Shown: positions 15,745 through 24,593, counted from the first letter of the stretch. The stretch is 64,000 bases of DNA from Rhodobacteraceae bacterium HTCC2083 (GCA_000156115.1 DS995276.1:2303719-2367718), one strand, 5' to 3'. Numbers and translations are program-made. The notes: a model not told the origin generated them from the letters alone.

Positions 15745-16226
15745 ATGAACGAGATTGAGCTGACCCCCTATACGCCTGCGGATCACACTTAGTTGAGCGC
15801 CATCAGACCCTTTACTGTCTCAATGACGGGTTTGATGATAGTTTTGGGCCTTTGGTCGATGACATCTTGGCGGATTTCTAAGCGAATAGTGATCCGATCT
15901 GTGAAATGGGATGGCTCGCGCGCAACAAAGATGGGCTGCGTTTGGGGAGCATTTTTTGCGTTAAGCTTGATGATCAAACCGCAAAACTACGCTTGTTTAT
16001 GTGCCTGCCAGAGGCGCGTGGCTTGGGACTCGGTAAACGTTTACTGACGCATCGAATGGCATTTGCGAAAGCCCAAGGATTTCAACGCATGACGCTGTGG
16101 ACATATGAAAGCCACGAAGCAGCCCGCCCGCTATACACCCGAACCGGTTGGGCTTGCGTGTCCTCCAAGCCCGTGCACTCCTTCGGTGTTTCCCTGACCA
16201 AGCAACAATGGGAAATCACGCTCTAG
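15745..16226 (+). pseudogene. GNAT-family N-acetyltransferase, disrupted by a frameshift and a nonsense codon
   Basis: The ATG at 15745 opens NEIELTPYTPADHT and then hits TAG at 15790-15792. In the next frame from 15792 the protein continues VERHQTLYCLNDGFDDSFGP up to a TAA at 15879-15881, then PICEMGWLARNKDGLRLGSI. It ends with an intact acetyl-CoA-binding core, ARGLGLGKRLL, and TLWTYESHEAARPLYTRTGW. One missing T near 15789 would restore the first junction (HTLVERH) and one base change the second. Two independent lesions make a true pseudogene likely. The part from the ATG at 15906 (106 residues) could still be translated, but it lacks the N-terminal half of the fold. Confidence 0.8.
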
Positions 16227-16280
16227 ACCTCGAAAAGGGTCTTGCAATCGAACAATGCTAAAGCTACATCGCGAGTGTGT

Positions 16281-16357
16281 GCCGCCTTAGCTCAGTTGGT
16301 TAGAGCGCTGGTTTGTGGAACCAGAGGTCCCCCGTTCAAGCCGGGGAGGCGGTACCA
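16281..16357 (+). tRNA. tRNA-His (anticodon GTG), alphaproteobacterial type without G-1
   Basis: The 77-base gene has an anticodon stem-loop CTGGT-TTGTGGA-ACCAG giving GTG, a D arm with TTAGCTCAGTTGGTTAGAGC, T loop TTCAAGC and encoded CCA. The acceptor pairs GCCGCCT with AGGCGGT, so pair 1-72 is G-U and the discriminator is A73. The base before G1 is T, so the usual extra G at position -1 is not encoded. This combination is known from Caulobacter and related Alphaproteobacteria. Confidence 0.96.
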
Positions 16358-16438
16358 AACTCTCCTTCCTTTTCACTTCTCTTTCTTTAGCATAGCTTTG
16401 CCGCAAATCTAATGTGCAATGTGCAGGCTCAACGACTG

Positions 16439-17473
16439 ATGAACAGCGAACACTCAACGCCGACACTTGAAGACGTGGCCAAGCTGGCGGGCGTGTCTAC
16501 CGCCACGGTTTCCCGGTGTTTGAATAGTCCTGATCGTGTGGTTGAGCGCACGCGCGGCCGCGTCATGAATGCGGTTGACACCTTGGGGTACACGCCCAAC
16601 TTTGGTGCCCGTGTTATGGCCGCGAAGCGCACGTTTACGATTGGTGCGATCATTCCGACGATGGAAAATGCGATCTTTGCCAGAGGCTTACAAGCCTTTC
16701 AAGAAGAGCTACATGCACGTGGATATACGCTTTTGGTCTCAAGCTCTGCATATAAGCCCGAGGTCGAAGAGGAGCAGATCAAAGCGTTGGTGGCGCGCGG
16801 CGCGGATGGGTTGTTGTTGATCGGTTATGACCGCGACCCGTCGGTATATGAATATTTGAAACGTCAGAATGTACCGGCTTTGACGGCTTGGGCCTATTCG
16901 CCGGATTATGAGCATCCCGCAATCGGTTTCGATAACCGTGCTGCAATGAAACTGTTGACCCAAGAGGTGCTAGCGCGAGGACACCGTGAGGTGGGTGTGA
17001 TTTCTGCGATTACCAAAGGCAATGATCGCGCGCGCGAACGTTTGCATGGCATCAAAGAGGCTGTCGCAGAAGCAGGAATCGATCCCCTTTCGCTCGAAGT
17101 AATTGAAACCTCCTATGAAATTGAAAATGGTGGTGATGCTTTGGAAGCCTTGCTTCAGCGCAAGCCAGAGATGACGGCGGTGATGTGCAGCAATGATGTG
17201 CTTGGCGTCGGTGCACTAATGCGCGCCAAGCGGATTGGGATTGAGGTGCCGCGCGATTTGTCGATCACAGGTTTCGACGATATCGAACTTGCGCGTATTA
17301 TTTCACCGGAATTGACCACTGTTCATGTCCCACACCGCGAAATGGGCCAACATGCCGCTATCGAGCTGACGGCGATGGTTGAAAAAACCAGTGCTGGAAA
17401 ATCTGAAAAGCTGGACAGCCATTTGCAGATAAGAGAGTCTCTCGGCTGGGCAAGGGATGGCCGGCACGGCTAA
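16439..17473 (+). CDS. LacI/GalR-family transcriptional regulator
   Basis: This 344-residue repressor has an N-terminal helix-turn-helix (LEDVAKLAGVSTATVSRCLN) and hinge (NFGARVMAAKRTFTIGAI), then a periplasmic-binding-protein-like effector domain to the C-terminus (GFDDIELARIISPELTTVHV). It resembles GntR/gluconate-type members. The start is uncertain: ATG 16439 (MNSEHSTPTLEDV) fits the family best and ATG 16412 would add nine residues; neither has a strong ribosome-binding site. No sugar genes are adjacent, so the target operon is elsewhere and the effector is unknown. Its stop overlaps that of a convergent broken lipoprotein gene. Confidence 0.88.
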   Translation: MNSEHSTPTLEDVAKLAGVSTATVSRCLNSPDRVVERTRGRVMNAVDTLGYTPNFGARVMAAKRTFTIGAIIPTMENAIFARGLQAFQEELHARGYTLLVSSSAYKPEVEEEQIKALVARGADGLLLIGYDRDPSVYEYLKRQNVPALTAWAYSPDYEHPAIGFDNRAAMKLLTQEVLARGHREVGVISAITKGNDRARERLHGIKEAVAEAGIDPLSLEVIETSYEIENGGDALEALLQRKPEMTAVMCSNDVLGVGALMRAKRIGIEVPRDLSITGFDDIELARIISPELTTVHVPHREMGQHAAIELTAMVEKTSAGKSEKLDSHLQIRESLGWARDGRHG

Positions 17474-17756
17474 ACGGCGCTCTCAAAAGCGGACCGTATA
17501 AACACCCCAACACCAGTTGAGATTGCATCATTAACGTCAACCACACCGCTGAATTGCTATCATAGACCTCTTTTGCGATCCCGGCGGTCAGGGCGGCAGC
17601 GCACCCACTAATGGGGCTTTGGGTCTGGTGGGTCACGTATTTCGAAGCGGCGGCACCTGCCACGAAATGCAAGGTTTTGTCGTTTGCGCAGGCTGATAAA
17701 GCAACAAAGCACAGCACAGGTAGAACAAAAGAGGTAACTCTTACGCGTGTCTCCAA
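17470..17756 (-). pseudogene. YfiM-like small lipoprotein gene with a frameshift
   Basis: The frame from a TTG at 17756 gives a lipoprotein signal peptide with lipobox LSAC, then DKTLHFVAGAAASKY and AGIAKEVYDSNS, a pattern seen in YfiM-like lipoproteins. Near 17549 the sensible sequence moves to another frame, VVDVNDAISTGVGVFIRS, ending at a stop at 17470-17472. The original frame instead runs on into the LacI gene on the other strand. Adding one base restores a 95-residue protein. It may be a real frameshift or a sequencing error. Convergent overlap with the LacI gene end is only a few bases in the restored version, which supports that version. Confidence 0.65.
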
Positions 17757-17903
17757 GACTAAAATGGGAGATATGGAAGGCGGTGAGAGGAAGCGACTTT
17801 TGCCGCAAGCCCTAAAGGATTTGGTGATTTATCCGCGCAAATGCGATCGTTTCAATAATTTTGTGAAGGACTGGTTAACGCGAAAGCTCTAGACCACGCT
17901 CAG

Positions 17904-18221
17904 TTAGTCTTTGATATCTATCAGCACACGCTGGTGAAGTTTGCCGCTAAGACGTTCGAATATTAGAATTTCGTCGCCCTGCGTGACGATCGCATACCAA
18001 GTCTCGCCCATGGTGACTGCTTTTGCTTCGATGCCCTTGGGTAGAACAACAGTTTCCGGCAACATCGCAGGTTTATCATTCAAGCGGATGACAAGCAGCG
18101 CGATTATCAATACAACGCCGCCAATCATCACCGCCGTCAGCACAGTCACCAGACGGCGCAGGAAACGCAATTGTGCGGGTTCCTCAATTTCTTGCTCAGG
18201 GGGCAACATGGGCGTGTCCAT
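17904..18221 (-). CDS. DUF6476-family single-pass membrane protein
   Basis: This 105-residue protein has a proline- and glutamate-rich N-terminus (residues 1-18), a basic stretch RFLRRL, one membrane helix at about 25-47 ([19 protein letters not shown]), and a small C-terminal beta-rich domain ([20 protein letters not shown]), probably periplasmic. It fits DUF6476, a Rhodobacteraceae family of unknown function. Its ATG at 18221 lies inside the first codons of rluD on the opposite strand: the two genes diverge from overlapping starts (14 bases). Confidence 0.75.
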   Translation of the reverse strand: MDTPMLPPEQEIEEPAQLRFLRRLVTVLTAVMIGGVVLIIALLVIRLNDKPAMLPETVVLPKGIEAKAVTMGETWYAIVTQGDEILIFERLSGKLHQRVLIDIKD

Positions 18222-19233
18222 TATATCTTTTGCGGTTCAGGAAGATCCGCCTGCGCGCCTTGATAAAGCGCTTTCGCGTGATGTGCCAGAGAGCGCGTCG
18301 CTGTCCCGCACCCGCATCGCTAAGTTGCTAGATGCAGGTGCGATTACAATCAATGGTGCGGTGCAGACTGACCCAAAGGCGAAGATCACAGCAGGCGCGC
18401 AGGTCGATATAACCGTTGAAGAGGCGGTTGATAGCCATATTGAGCCTGAGGATATCCCGCTCGATGTTATGTATGAAGATGACGATCTGATCGTGGTTAA
18501 TAAACCTGCGGGCATGGTGGTGCATCCGGCACCCGGCACGCCGTCTGGCACGCTCGTCAACGCACTATTGCATCACTTTGCAGGTAAACTCTCGGGGGTT
18601 GGCGGCTCCAAGCGTCCAGGCGTGGTGCACCGCATAGATAAGGAAACCACGGGCTTATTGGTCGTTGCCAAATCTGACGCCGCGCATCATGGTCTTGCTG
18701 CTCAGTTCGCAGCCCACACAGCAGAGCGGGCGTACTTGGCGGTGACGCAAGGCGCGCCAGAGGCTTCTGATCCACGTATTCGCGGCGTACGCGGGGTTAG
18801 TTTTGAAACAGGTGGTGTGCTGAAAGTCACCACGCAACTAGCGCGTCATAAACATGACCGCCAACGCCAAGCAGTTCTGTTCGAGAATGGTCGGCACGCC
18901 GTCACGCGCGCACGCACGATTGAACGTTTTGGCAATCCGCATTGTCTTGCTCTCGTGGAATGTCGCCTTGAGACCGGTCGCACCCATCAGATCCGTGTGC
19001 ACATGGCGCATGTGGGGCATGGCTTGCTTGGGGATCCGACCTATGGCGGACGTCGAAAACTGCCTGCAAAAGCGCTTAGCGAAGTTGGTTTAGAGGCCGC
19101 GAAAACCTTCAACCGCCAAGCTTTGCACGCGGCGGTTCTTGGGTTTGAACATCCGATTAGTGGTGAATTGTTGCGCTTTGAAGCAGATTTGCCCGATGAT
19201 ATCGCAGTTTTGTTACAGAAATTGCGTACATAA
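18208..19233 (+). CDS. rluD: 23S rRNA pseudouridine synthase, RluA/RluD family
   Basis: The 341-residue protein has an S4 RNA-binding domain at its N-terminus (RLDKALS...[18 protein letters not shown]) and a catalytic domain with [15 protein letters not shown], where D144 is the catalytic aspartate. The C-terminal [17 protein letters not shown] is also characteristic. The expected role is formation of pseudouridines in helix 69 of 23S rRNA (RluD); RluA-type specificity is the alternative. The ATG at 18208 follows CAGGGGGCAAC. The frame extends upstream to 17941 but that part is antisense to the DUF6476 gene. It precedes rpoH, a common order in Rhodobacteraceae. Confidence 0.9.
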   Translation: MGVSIISFAVQEDPPARLDKALSRDVPESASLSRTRIAKLLDAGAITINGAVQTDPKAKITAGAQVDITVEEAVDSHIEPEDIPLDVMYEDDDLIVVNKPAGMVVHPAPGTPSGTLVNALLHHFAGKLSGVGGSKRPGVVHRIDKETTGLLVVAKSDAAHHGLAAQFAAHTAERAYLAVTQGAPEASDPRIRGVRGVSFETGGVLKVTTQLARHKHDRQRQAVLFENGRHAVTRARTIERFGNPHCLALVECRLETGRTHQIRVHMAHVGHGLLGDPTYGGRRKLPAKALSEVGLEAAKTFNRQALHAAVLGFEHPISGELLRFEADLPDDIAVLLQKLRT

Positions 19234-19395
19234 CACTGCGCACAGCACATGCGCGTGAACGCGCGGACACAAAACTGGAAACTCTGTCCTACAAGTCCCA
19301 GATCTATCCCAACGCCGCAAATATGCGGAGGTCTTGAAACATGACAATGCACTGACTAACTCAATGTTAACCCACTAAACATAAGGGGCAGGGAC

Positions 19396-20292
19396 ATGGC
19401 CAATTACGCAAATCTACCCGCACCAACGCCTGAAGGCGGCTTAAACCGCTACATGCAGGAAATCCGCAAGTTTCCGATGTTGGAGCCAGAAGAAGAATAC
19501 ATGCTCGCCAAAAGCTGGGTCGAAAAGCAGGACACGGCTGCGGCGCATAAGATGGTGACGTCTCACCTACGCCTCGCCGCGAAAATTGCGATGGGCTACC
19601 GTGGTTACGGACTGCCACAGGCAGAGGTCGTCTCGGAGGCAAATGTCGGCCTGATGCAGGCGGTGAAACGCTTTGATCCCGAAAAGGGTTTCCGCCTCAG
19701 CACATATGCGATGTGGTGGATTCGCGCGGCTATTCAGGAATACATCTTGCGCAGTTGGTCGTTGGTGAAACTCGGTACGACGTCGGCCCAGAAAAAGCTG
19801 TTCTTCAACCTCCGTAAGGCGAAAAATCGCATTGGTGCGCTGGAAGAAGGCGATATGCGCCCCGAAAACGTTGCTCGGATCGCCCATGATTTGGGTGTGA
19901 CAGAGACCGAAGTGATTTCCATGAACCGCCGTATGTCTGGTGGTGATGCCTCTTTGAACGCACAAGTGGGATCAGAGGGCGAAGGCACGATGCAGTGGCA
20001 GGATTGGCTCGAGGACGAAGATGCTGATCAGGCGGGTGACTATGAAGCACGCGACGAATTGGAAGCGCGCCGTGAAATGCTCGCTGATGCGATGGACGTT
20101 CTCAATGATCGTGAGAAAGATATTCTTGTGCAACGGCGTTTGTCCGACAAGCCTGTGACGCTCGAAGATCTTAGCGGTCAGTACGACGTCAGCCGCGAAC
20201 GTATTCGCCAGATCGAGGTGCGCGCGTTTGAGAAGCTGCAAGAGCGCATGCGCAGCCTGGCGCAAGAAAAAGGCATGCTTGTCAGCGCGTAA
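19396..20292 (+). CDS. rpoH: RNA polymerase sigma-32 factor (heat shock)
   Basis: The 298-residue sigma factor directs RNA polymerase to heat-shock and stress promoters. Region 1.2/2.1 is at about residues 15-70, and region 2 contains DPEKGFRLSTYAMWWIRAAI. The RpoH box QKKLFFNLRK at 132-141 distinguishes sigma-32 from housekeeping sigma factors. Region 4 ends with LEDLSGQYDVSRERIRQIE. The ATG is preceded by AAGGGGCAGGGAC. A 162-base leader separates it from rluD. Many Rhodobacteraceae have two rpoH copies; this one cannot be assigned to RpoHI or RpoHII with certainty. Confidence 0.93.
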   Translation: MANYANLPAPTPEGGLNRYMQEIRKFPMLEPEEEYMLAKSWVEKQDTAAAHKMVTSHLRLAAKIAMGYRGYGLPQAEVVSEANVGLMQAVKRFDPEKGFRLSTYAMWWIRAAIQEYILRSWSLVKLGTTSAQKKLFFNLRKAKNRIGALEEGDMRPENVARIAHDLGVTETEVISMNRRMSGGDASLNAQVGSEGEGTMQWQDWLEDEDADQAGDYEARDELEARREMLADAMDVLNDREKDILVQRRLSDKPVTLEDLSGQYDVSRERIRQIEVRAFEKLQERMRSLAQEKGMLVSA

Positions 20293-20318
20293 ACGTTGAT
20301 AAATGCCATGTGAATGAT

Positions 20319-20346
20319 AGCCTCCTCTCATGTTTGAGAGGGGGCT
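20319..20346 (+). terminator. Strong hairpin after rpoH, overlapping the next gene's ribosome-binding site
   Basis: AGCCTCCTCTCA pairs with TGAGAGGGGGCT (12 pairs, one T-G) around a TGTT loop and is followed by TATTC, a poor T-run. It lies 27 bases after the rpoH stop and 5 bases before the next ATG. The GAGGGGG of the second arm is the only Shine-Dalgarno candidate for that gene, so the hairpin may both end rpoH transcripts and mask translation. Confidence 0.55.
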
Positions 20347-20351
20347 TATTC

Positions 20352-21308
20352 ATGAGCACGACACGTTGGGGAATTTTAGGAGCTGCGAAGTTTGCGCGCG
20401 AACATATGGGGCCTGCGATTGCGGCAGCGGAGGGCGCAGAACTGGCAGCGCTGGCGACAAGTGCTCCTGAAAGAGCCGTTCCTTTTCAGAAGTTTGCACC
20501 GAATTTGGCGATCTATCACACTTATGACGAGCTGCTCGCAGATCCCACGATTGATGCAATCTACATCCCTTTGCCAAATGACATGCATCAACCTTGGGCG
20601 CTGAAATGTCTTGCCGCTGGCAAAGCGGTTCTCGTTGAAAAACCTGTCGGAATGGACGTGGCTGAAATCGATGAGTTGATCGCAGTGCGCGATGCGTCCG
20701 GTTTGCTTGCGGCAGAGGCTTATATGATCGTGCATCATCCCCAATGGCAAAAAATACGGGACTTGGTGCAAAGCGGTGCGCTTGGCGATTTGCGTCGTGT
20801 GTCGAGCACGTTCAGCTACGACAATCGCGCTGATGTCGACAATATTCGGCAACAAGCGGCGCGCGGGGGCGGAGGTTTGCGCGACATTGGCGTATATACG
20901 TTTGGCAGCGTACGCTTTGTGACCGGCCAAGAGCCCGCGCGCATTATTTCCAAGCAACTGACGTTAGAAAATGGTGTCGATGTGCATGCGCAAGTGACGG
21001 CAGAATTTGATGGCTTCACTTATGACAGCACGACTTCCATGCGCATGACCCCGTGGCAATGCGTTGAGTTTCATGGAGAAACCGCAATTGCGCGTCTCAC
21101 GGCCCCGTTTAATCCGCTGGTCTTTGGCGAAGCGCGTCTGGATCTCGTTCAAAGCGATGGCTCAAGCGAAGTGTTTCGCTGGCCCCGCAAAAATCACTAT
21201 GTCTTGCAAGTCGAAGCGTTTCAGCGGGCCATGCAAGGTGAGGCTTATGCCTGCCCGTTAGAATTCTCGCGTGGAACGCAAGCGATGATAGATGAGGTGT
21301 TGGGATAG
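20352..21308 (+). CDS. Gfo/Idh/MocA-family NAD(P)-dependent oxidoreductase
   Basis: The 318-residue protein has an N-terminal Rossmann domain (WGILGAAKFAREHMGPAI; nucleotide-binding GxxxxA form) and the family motif VEKPVGMD, whose Lys is catalytic. A C-terminal beta-sheet substrate domain follows, with GGGLRDIGVYTFGSVRF containing the D..Y residues. Substrates in this family are sugars, inositols or trans-dihydrodiols; none can be named. The start ATG at 20352 sits just after a 12-pair hairpin that contains the purine-rich ribosome-binding site. It is convergent with phaZ. Confidence 0.88.
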   Translation: MSTTRWGILGAAKFAREHMGPAIAAAEGAELAALATSAPERAVPFQKFAPNLAIYHTYDELLADPTIDAIYIPLPNDMHQPWALKCLAAGKAVLVEKPVGMDVAEIDELIAVRDASGLLAAEAYMIVHHPQWQKIRDLVQSGALGDLRRVSSTFSYDNRADVDNIRQQAARGGGGLRDIGVYTFGSVRFVTGQEPARIISKQLTLENGVDVHAQVTAEFDGFTYDSTTSMRMTPWQCVEFHGETAIARLTAPFNPLVFGEARLDLVQSDGSSEVFRWPRKNHYVLQVEAFQRAMQGEAYACPLEFSRGTQAMIDEVLG

Positions 21309-21310
21309 AA

Positions 21311-21340
21311 AAAGGCGGGCATCGAACGCAACACCCGCAT
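21311..21340 (-). terminator. Terminator of phaZ
   Basis: On the minus strand GCGGG and CCCGC pair around a 14-base loop and are followed by CTTTTTC. It lies about 30 bases beyond the phaZ stop. The stem is short, so this is a moderate call. Confidence 0.45.
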
Positions 21341-21365
21341 CTCTAAAACTCGAAAAGATCACGCA

Positions 21366-22649
21366 CTATTTTGCAGCGGTCTTTTTCTTTGCTGCCTTCT
21401 TCGCTTTTGGTTTAGCAGCGGCGCTATTGGCGTCGATAAACTCCAAAACGAGGGGGCGAATATTGTCACGCCAGCTACGGCCCGCGAAAATACCGTAATG
21501 ACCAGCACCCGGTTCAATATGGCTAGCCTTCTTCGCATCAGGCAGGCCTGTGCATAGGTCCAATGCCGCAACACATTGACCAGGCGCGGAAATATCGTCT
21601 TTCTCGCCTTCGACAGTCTTCACGGCAACTGTTGTGATGCTGCCAATATCGATCTTGTGCCCGTCGACCACGAATTCATTGTTAGCGATTTCGCCGTTCT
21701 TAAAGATGCGCTCAACCGTAGAGAGATAAAATTCTGCAGGCATGTCCATGACAGCGAGGTATTCATCATAAAATTTGTTGTGCTTGTCGTTCTCTGACGC
21801 TTCACCCTGCGCGGCGCGCAGGATTTGGTCCGTAAAGGCCTTGGAGTGGGTTTCGCCGTTCATCGACATGAATGAAGCCAACTGTAGAAGGCCGGGGTAG
21901 ACTTTGCGTCCCACGCCTTTGTGCTTGAAGCCAACACGTTGGATCGCTGTTTCCTGCAATTGCCCCATCGTGACACGGTGGCCGAAGTCGGTCACATCTG
22001 TCGCATTCGCATTGGGGTCAATTGGACCACCGATAAGCGTCAGCGATTTTGGCTGCGCGTTAGGGTCTTGTTCCGCCAGATAGGCAGTCGCAGCTAGCGT
22101 CAAAGGCGCGGGCTGACAAACTGCAATAACATGCGTGTCAGGGCCTAGTTCACGCATGAAATCAACAAGATACAATGTGTAGTCTTCCACATCGAACTTA
22201 CCATCGGACACTGGAATGTCGCGGGCATTGTGCCAATCGGTAACGTAGACTTCCGCATCGCGGATCAAGGATTTCACGGTTGATCGCAAAAGTGTCGCGT
22301 AGTGGCCTGACATTGGCGCGACCAGAAGGATCTTGCGCGGCTGCGTCTCGCGACCTGTGACGTCGAAGTGAATCAAATCGCCAAAAGGACGTTCTACGAC
22401 GGTGTTTATGTCGATCAAATGATCGCGGCCATCGGCGCATGTGAAGCTATCGAGGCCCCAGTCGGGCTTTGCAATCATACGCTCGAACGAGCGCTCTGTG
22501 ACGTCGCCCCACGCCCCGAGCCACTGCAATGCAGGGTTCGGCATCAAGGAAAACATCGGGTAAGCCGCCATGGATTTTGCTGTCGCACCTAGCCATTGGT
22601 TGGTGTTTCGCATCGCTTCCATCATGTCGTAAGTCGCCATGTATTTCAT
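21366..22649 (-). CDS. phaZ: Intracellular polyhydroxyalkanoate depolymerase
   Basis: This 427-residue alpha/beta-hydrolase mobilises stored polyhydroxybutyrate. The nucleophile is a cysteine, C178 in the box AVCQPAPL, as in the Cupriavidus-type intracellular depolymerases. The N-terminus (MKYMATYDMMEAMRNTNQ) and EPGAGHYGIFAGRSWRDNI with the catalytic His are family hallmarks. An unusual C-terminal tail rich in Lys and Ala (about 18 residues) could bind granules or nucleic acid, like the tail of the phasin in this locus. It diverges from phaC across 129 bases that contain a PhaR-type operator. Confidence 0.93.
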   Translation of the reverse strand: MKYMATYDMMEAMRNTNQWLGATAKSMAAYPMFSLMPNPALQWLGAWGDVTERSFERMIAKPDWGLDSFTCADGRDHLIDINTVVERPFGDLIHFDVTGRETQPRKILLVAPMSGHYATLLRSTVKSLIRDAEVYVTDWHNARDIPVSDGKFDVEDYTLYLVDFMRELGPDTHVIAVCQPAPLTLAATAYLAEQDPNAQPKSLTLIGGPIDPNANATDVTDFGHRVTMGQLQETAIQRVGFKHKGVGRKVYPGLLQLASFMSMNGETHSKAFTDQILRAAQGEASENDKHNKFYDEYLAVMDMPAEFYLSTVERIFKNGEIANNEFVVDGHKIDIGSITTVAVKTVEGEKDDISAPGQCVAALDLCTGLPDAKKASHIEPGAGHYGIFAGRSWRDNIRPLVLEFIDANSAAAKPKAKKAAKKKTAAK

Positions 22650-22742
22650 TGTTTTTCCTTACTTAAGCGAGCCTGTTTTGGGGGCGGTTCAATTCGTCGC
22701 TTTGCCCCGAGGTAAGTTCGACGCTACACATGTCAGCAATAT

Positions 22743-22755
22743 GCTGCGCTGCAGC
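22743..22755 (+). promoter_or_regulatory. PhaR-type operator upstream of phaC
   Basis: GCTGC-GCT-GCAGC is an interrupted palindrome fitting the CTGC-N3-GCAG pattern described for PhaR binding in Paracoccus. It lies 23 bases before the phaC start and 93 bases from the divergent phaZ start, so it could control both. Confidence 0.6.
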
Positions 22756-22778
22756 TAAGGTAGTCGGGATTTATTAAG

Positions 22779-24572
22779 ATGACAACAAATGACGATGTCG
22801 CAGGGCAAAATTCCCTTCAAATGACGGCGAACTTGGAGAAAATCGAAGCTTTGTCGGAGCGTTTGGTGAAAGCTGTGTCCGGCAAAGCCAAGTCAAATCC
22901 TGCGCTGAGTGGCCCGAATCAAGAGCTGTTTTCGAATGCTATGACCTCCTACATGCAAGAAATGATAGAGAACCCAGCGAAGGTGTTCGAACATCAGGCG
23001 GCCTATTGGGGCAAGTCGATTAAGCACTATGTCGAAGCTCAGCAGGTTTTGGCAAAGGGTAAACTAGAAGCGCCGACGGACACATATCAAAATGATCGCC
23101 GCTTTTCTAACCCTCTTTGGAACACGCATCCATATTTTAACTTCGTCAAACAGCAATATTTGATCAATTCAGACGCGGTGAAGCAAGCGGTGGAAGATGC
23201 CGTAGATCTTGATCCTAAGGAAAAGCAGCGGCTTACCTATTTCTCGCAACAAATCATCGACATGATGGCTCCGACGAACTTCTTGGGCACTAACCCCGAT
23301 GCGCTTGAAAAAGCGGTCGCGACCGAGGGGCAAAGCCTATTGGATGGTTTGGAGAACCTCGTTGGGGATCTGGAGGCGAATGAAGGCGAGTTGGTTGTCA
23401 AACTCGCCGATGAGAAAGCGTTTGAGCTTGGTCAAAACATCGCCACGACACCGGGCAAGGTGATTTATCGCAACAAGATGATCGAGCTTATTCAGTATAC
23501 GCCCGTGACAGAAACTGTGCATGAGACGCCGATCATTATGTTTCCGCCATGGATCAACAAATTCTACATTCTAGATCTCAAAAAACAGAATAGCCTGATC
23601 AAATGGATCACTGAGCAGGGCTATTGCCTGTTTGTTGTGTCGTGGATCAATCCTGATGACAGCTATGCGGATGTCGGCTTGGAAGACTATATTGACGATG
23701 GTTTCCTGACCGCAATCCAGGAAGTGAAGGCGATCACAGGCCAGAAACAGGTCAACTGCATCGGCTATTGTATCGCGGGAACGACGTTGTGTCTGACCCT
23801 GAGCTTGCTGAAAAAACGCGGTGACAAGAGCATTAAGTCAGCGACATTTTTTACAGCTTTGACGGATTTCTCGGACCAAGGCGAATTCACGCCTTTCCTA
23901 CAAAACGATTTCATTGATGGGATTGAAGAGGAAGTGAACGACAAAGGCTTGTTGCCATCATATATCATGGGGCGCACGTTCAGCTTTTTGCGCTCTAACG
24001 ATCTGGTCTACACGCCCGCCATCAAAAGCTACATGATGGGTGAGGCACCGCCTGCCTTTGATCTTCTCTATTGGAATGGGGATGGCGCAAACCTACCCGG
24101 CAAAATGGCAGTCCAGTATTTGCGGGGCCTGTGCCAATCAAACGATTTCGCTGAGGGCGGATTTGAGTTGATGGGCGAAACGCTCAGCTTAAAGGATGTT
24201 GATACCCCGCTGTGCTCCATCGCGTGTGAGACAGACCATATCGCAGCTTGGAAGGATTGCTATCGCGGCGTGCAGCAAATGGGGAGTAAATCGAAAACCT
24301 TCATCGTTTCGCAGTCTGGCCATATCGCGGGTATCGTGAATCCGCCGAGCAAAGATAAATACGGTCACTTCACAAACACCGATATGTCGCTTGCCCCCAG
24401 CGCGTGGTTCGAGGGTGCGGAATTCACCAAAGGATCTTGGTGGCCACGGTGGGAATCATGGATTAAAGCGCGATCTGGCAAGAAAATTGCTGCGCTGCAG
24501 CCAGGTGATTCTGAGCATCCAGTGTTGGGCGATGCGCCCGGAACCTACGTTATGCTTAACGCAAGGCGCTGA
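22779..24572 (+). CDS. phaC: Class I poly(3-hydroxyalkanoate) polymerase
   Basis: The 597-residue synthase polymerises 3-hydroxyacyl-CoA into storage polyester at the granule surface. The N-terminal non-catalytic domain (about residues 1-230) is followed by the alpha/beta-hydrolase core. The lipase-like box is GYCIAG with nucleophile C331; the other triad members are D486 (CETDHIAAW) and H515 (SQSGHIAGIVNPP). Length and FPPWINKFYILDL match class I enzymes. It is followed by phaP and phaR on the same strand and opposed by phaZ. Confidence 0.96.
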   Translation: MTTNDDVAGQNSLQMTANLEKIEALSERLVKAVSGKAKSNPALSGPNQELFSNAMTSYMQEMIENPAKVFEHQAAYWGKSIKHYVEAQQVLAKGKLEAPTDTYQNDRRFSNPLWNTHPYFNFVKQQYLINSDAVKQAVEDAVDLDPKEKQRLTYFSQQIIDMMAPTNFLGTNPDALEKAVATEGQSLLDGLENLVGDLEANEGELVVKLADEKAFELGQNIATTPGKVIYRNKMIELIQYTPVTETVHETPIIMFPPWINKFYILDLKKQNSLIKWITEQGYCLFVVSWINPDDSYADVGLEDYIDDGFLTAIQEVKAITGQKQVNCIGYCIAGTTLCLTLSLLKKRGDKSIKSATFFTALTDFSDQGEFTPFLQNDFIDGIEEEVNDKGLLPSYIMGRTFSFLRSNDLVYTPAIKSYMMGEAPPAFDLLYWNGDGANLPGKMAVQYLRGLCQSNDFAEGGFELMGETLSLKDVDTPLCSIACETDHIAAWKDCYRGVQQMGSKSKTFIVSQSGHIAGIVNPPSKDKYGHFTNTDMSLAPSAWFEGAEFTKGSWWPRWESWIKARSGKKIAALQPGDSEHPVLGDAPGTYVMLNARR

Positions 24573-24593
24573 TTTATCTTAGGTGGAATATTT

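Noticed and set aside
17941-18207. Upstream extension of the rluD frame
   Set aside because: It lies antisense to the DUF6476 gene, and the S4-domain protein has its own ATG and ribosome-binding site at 18208.
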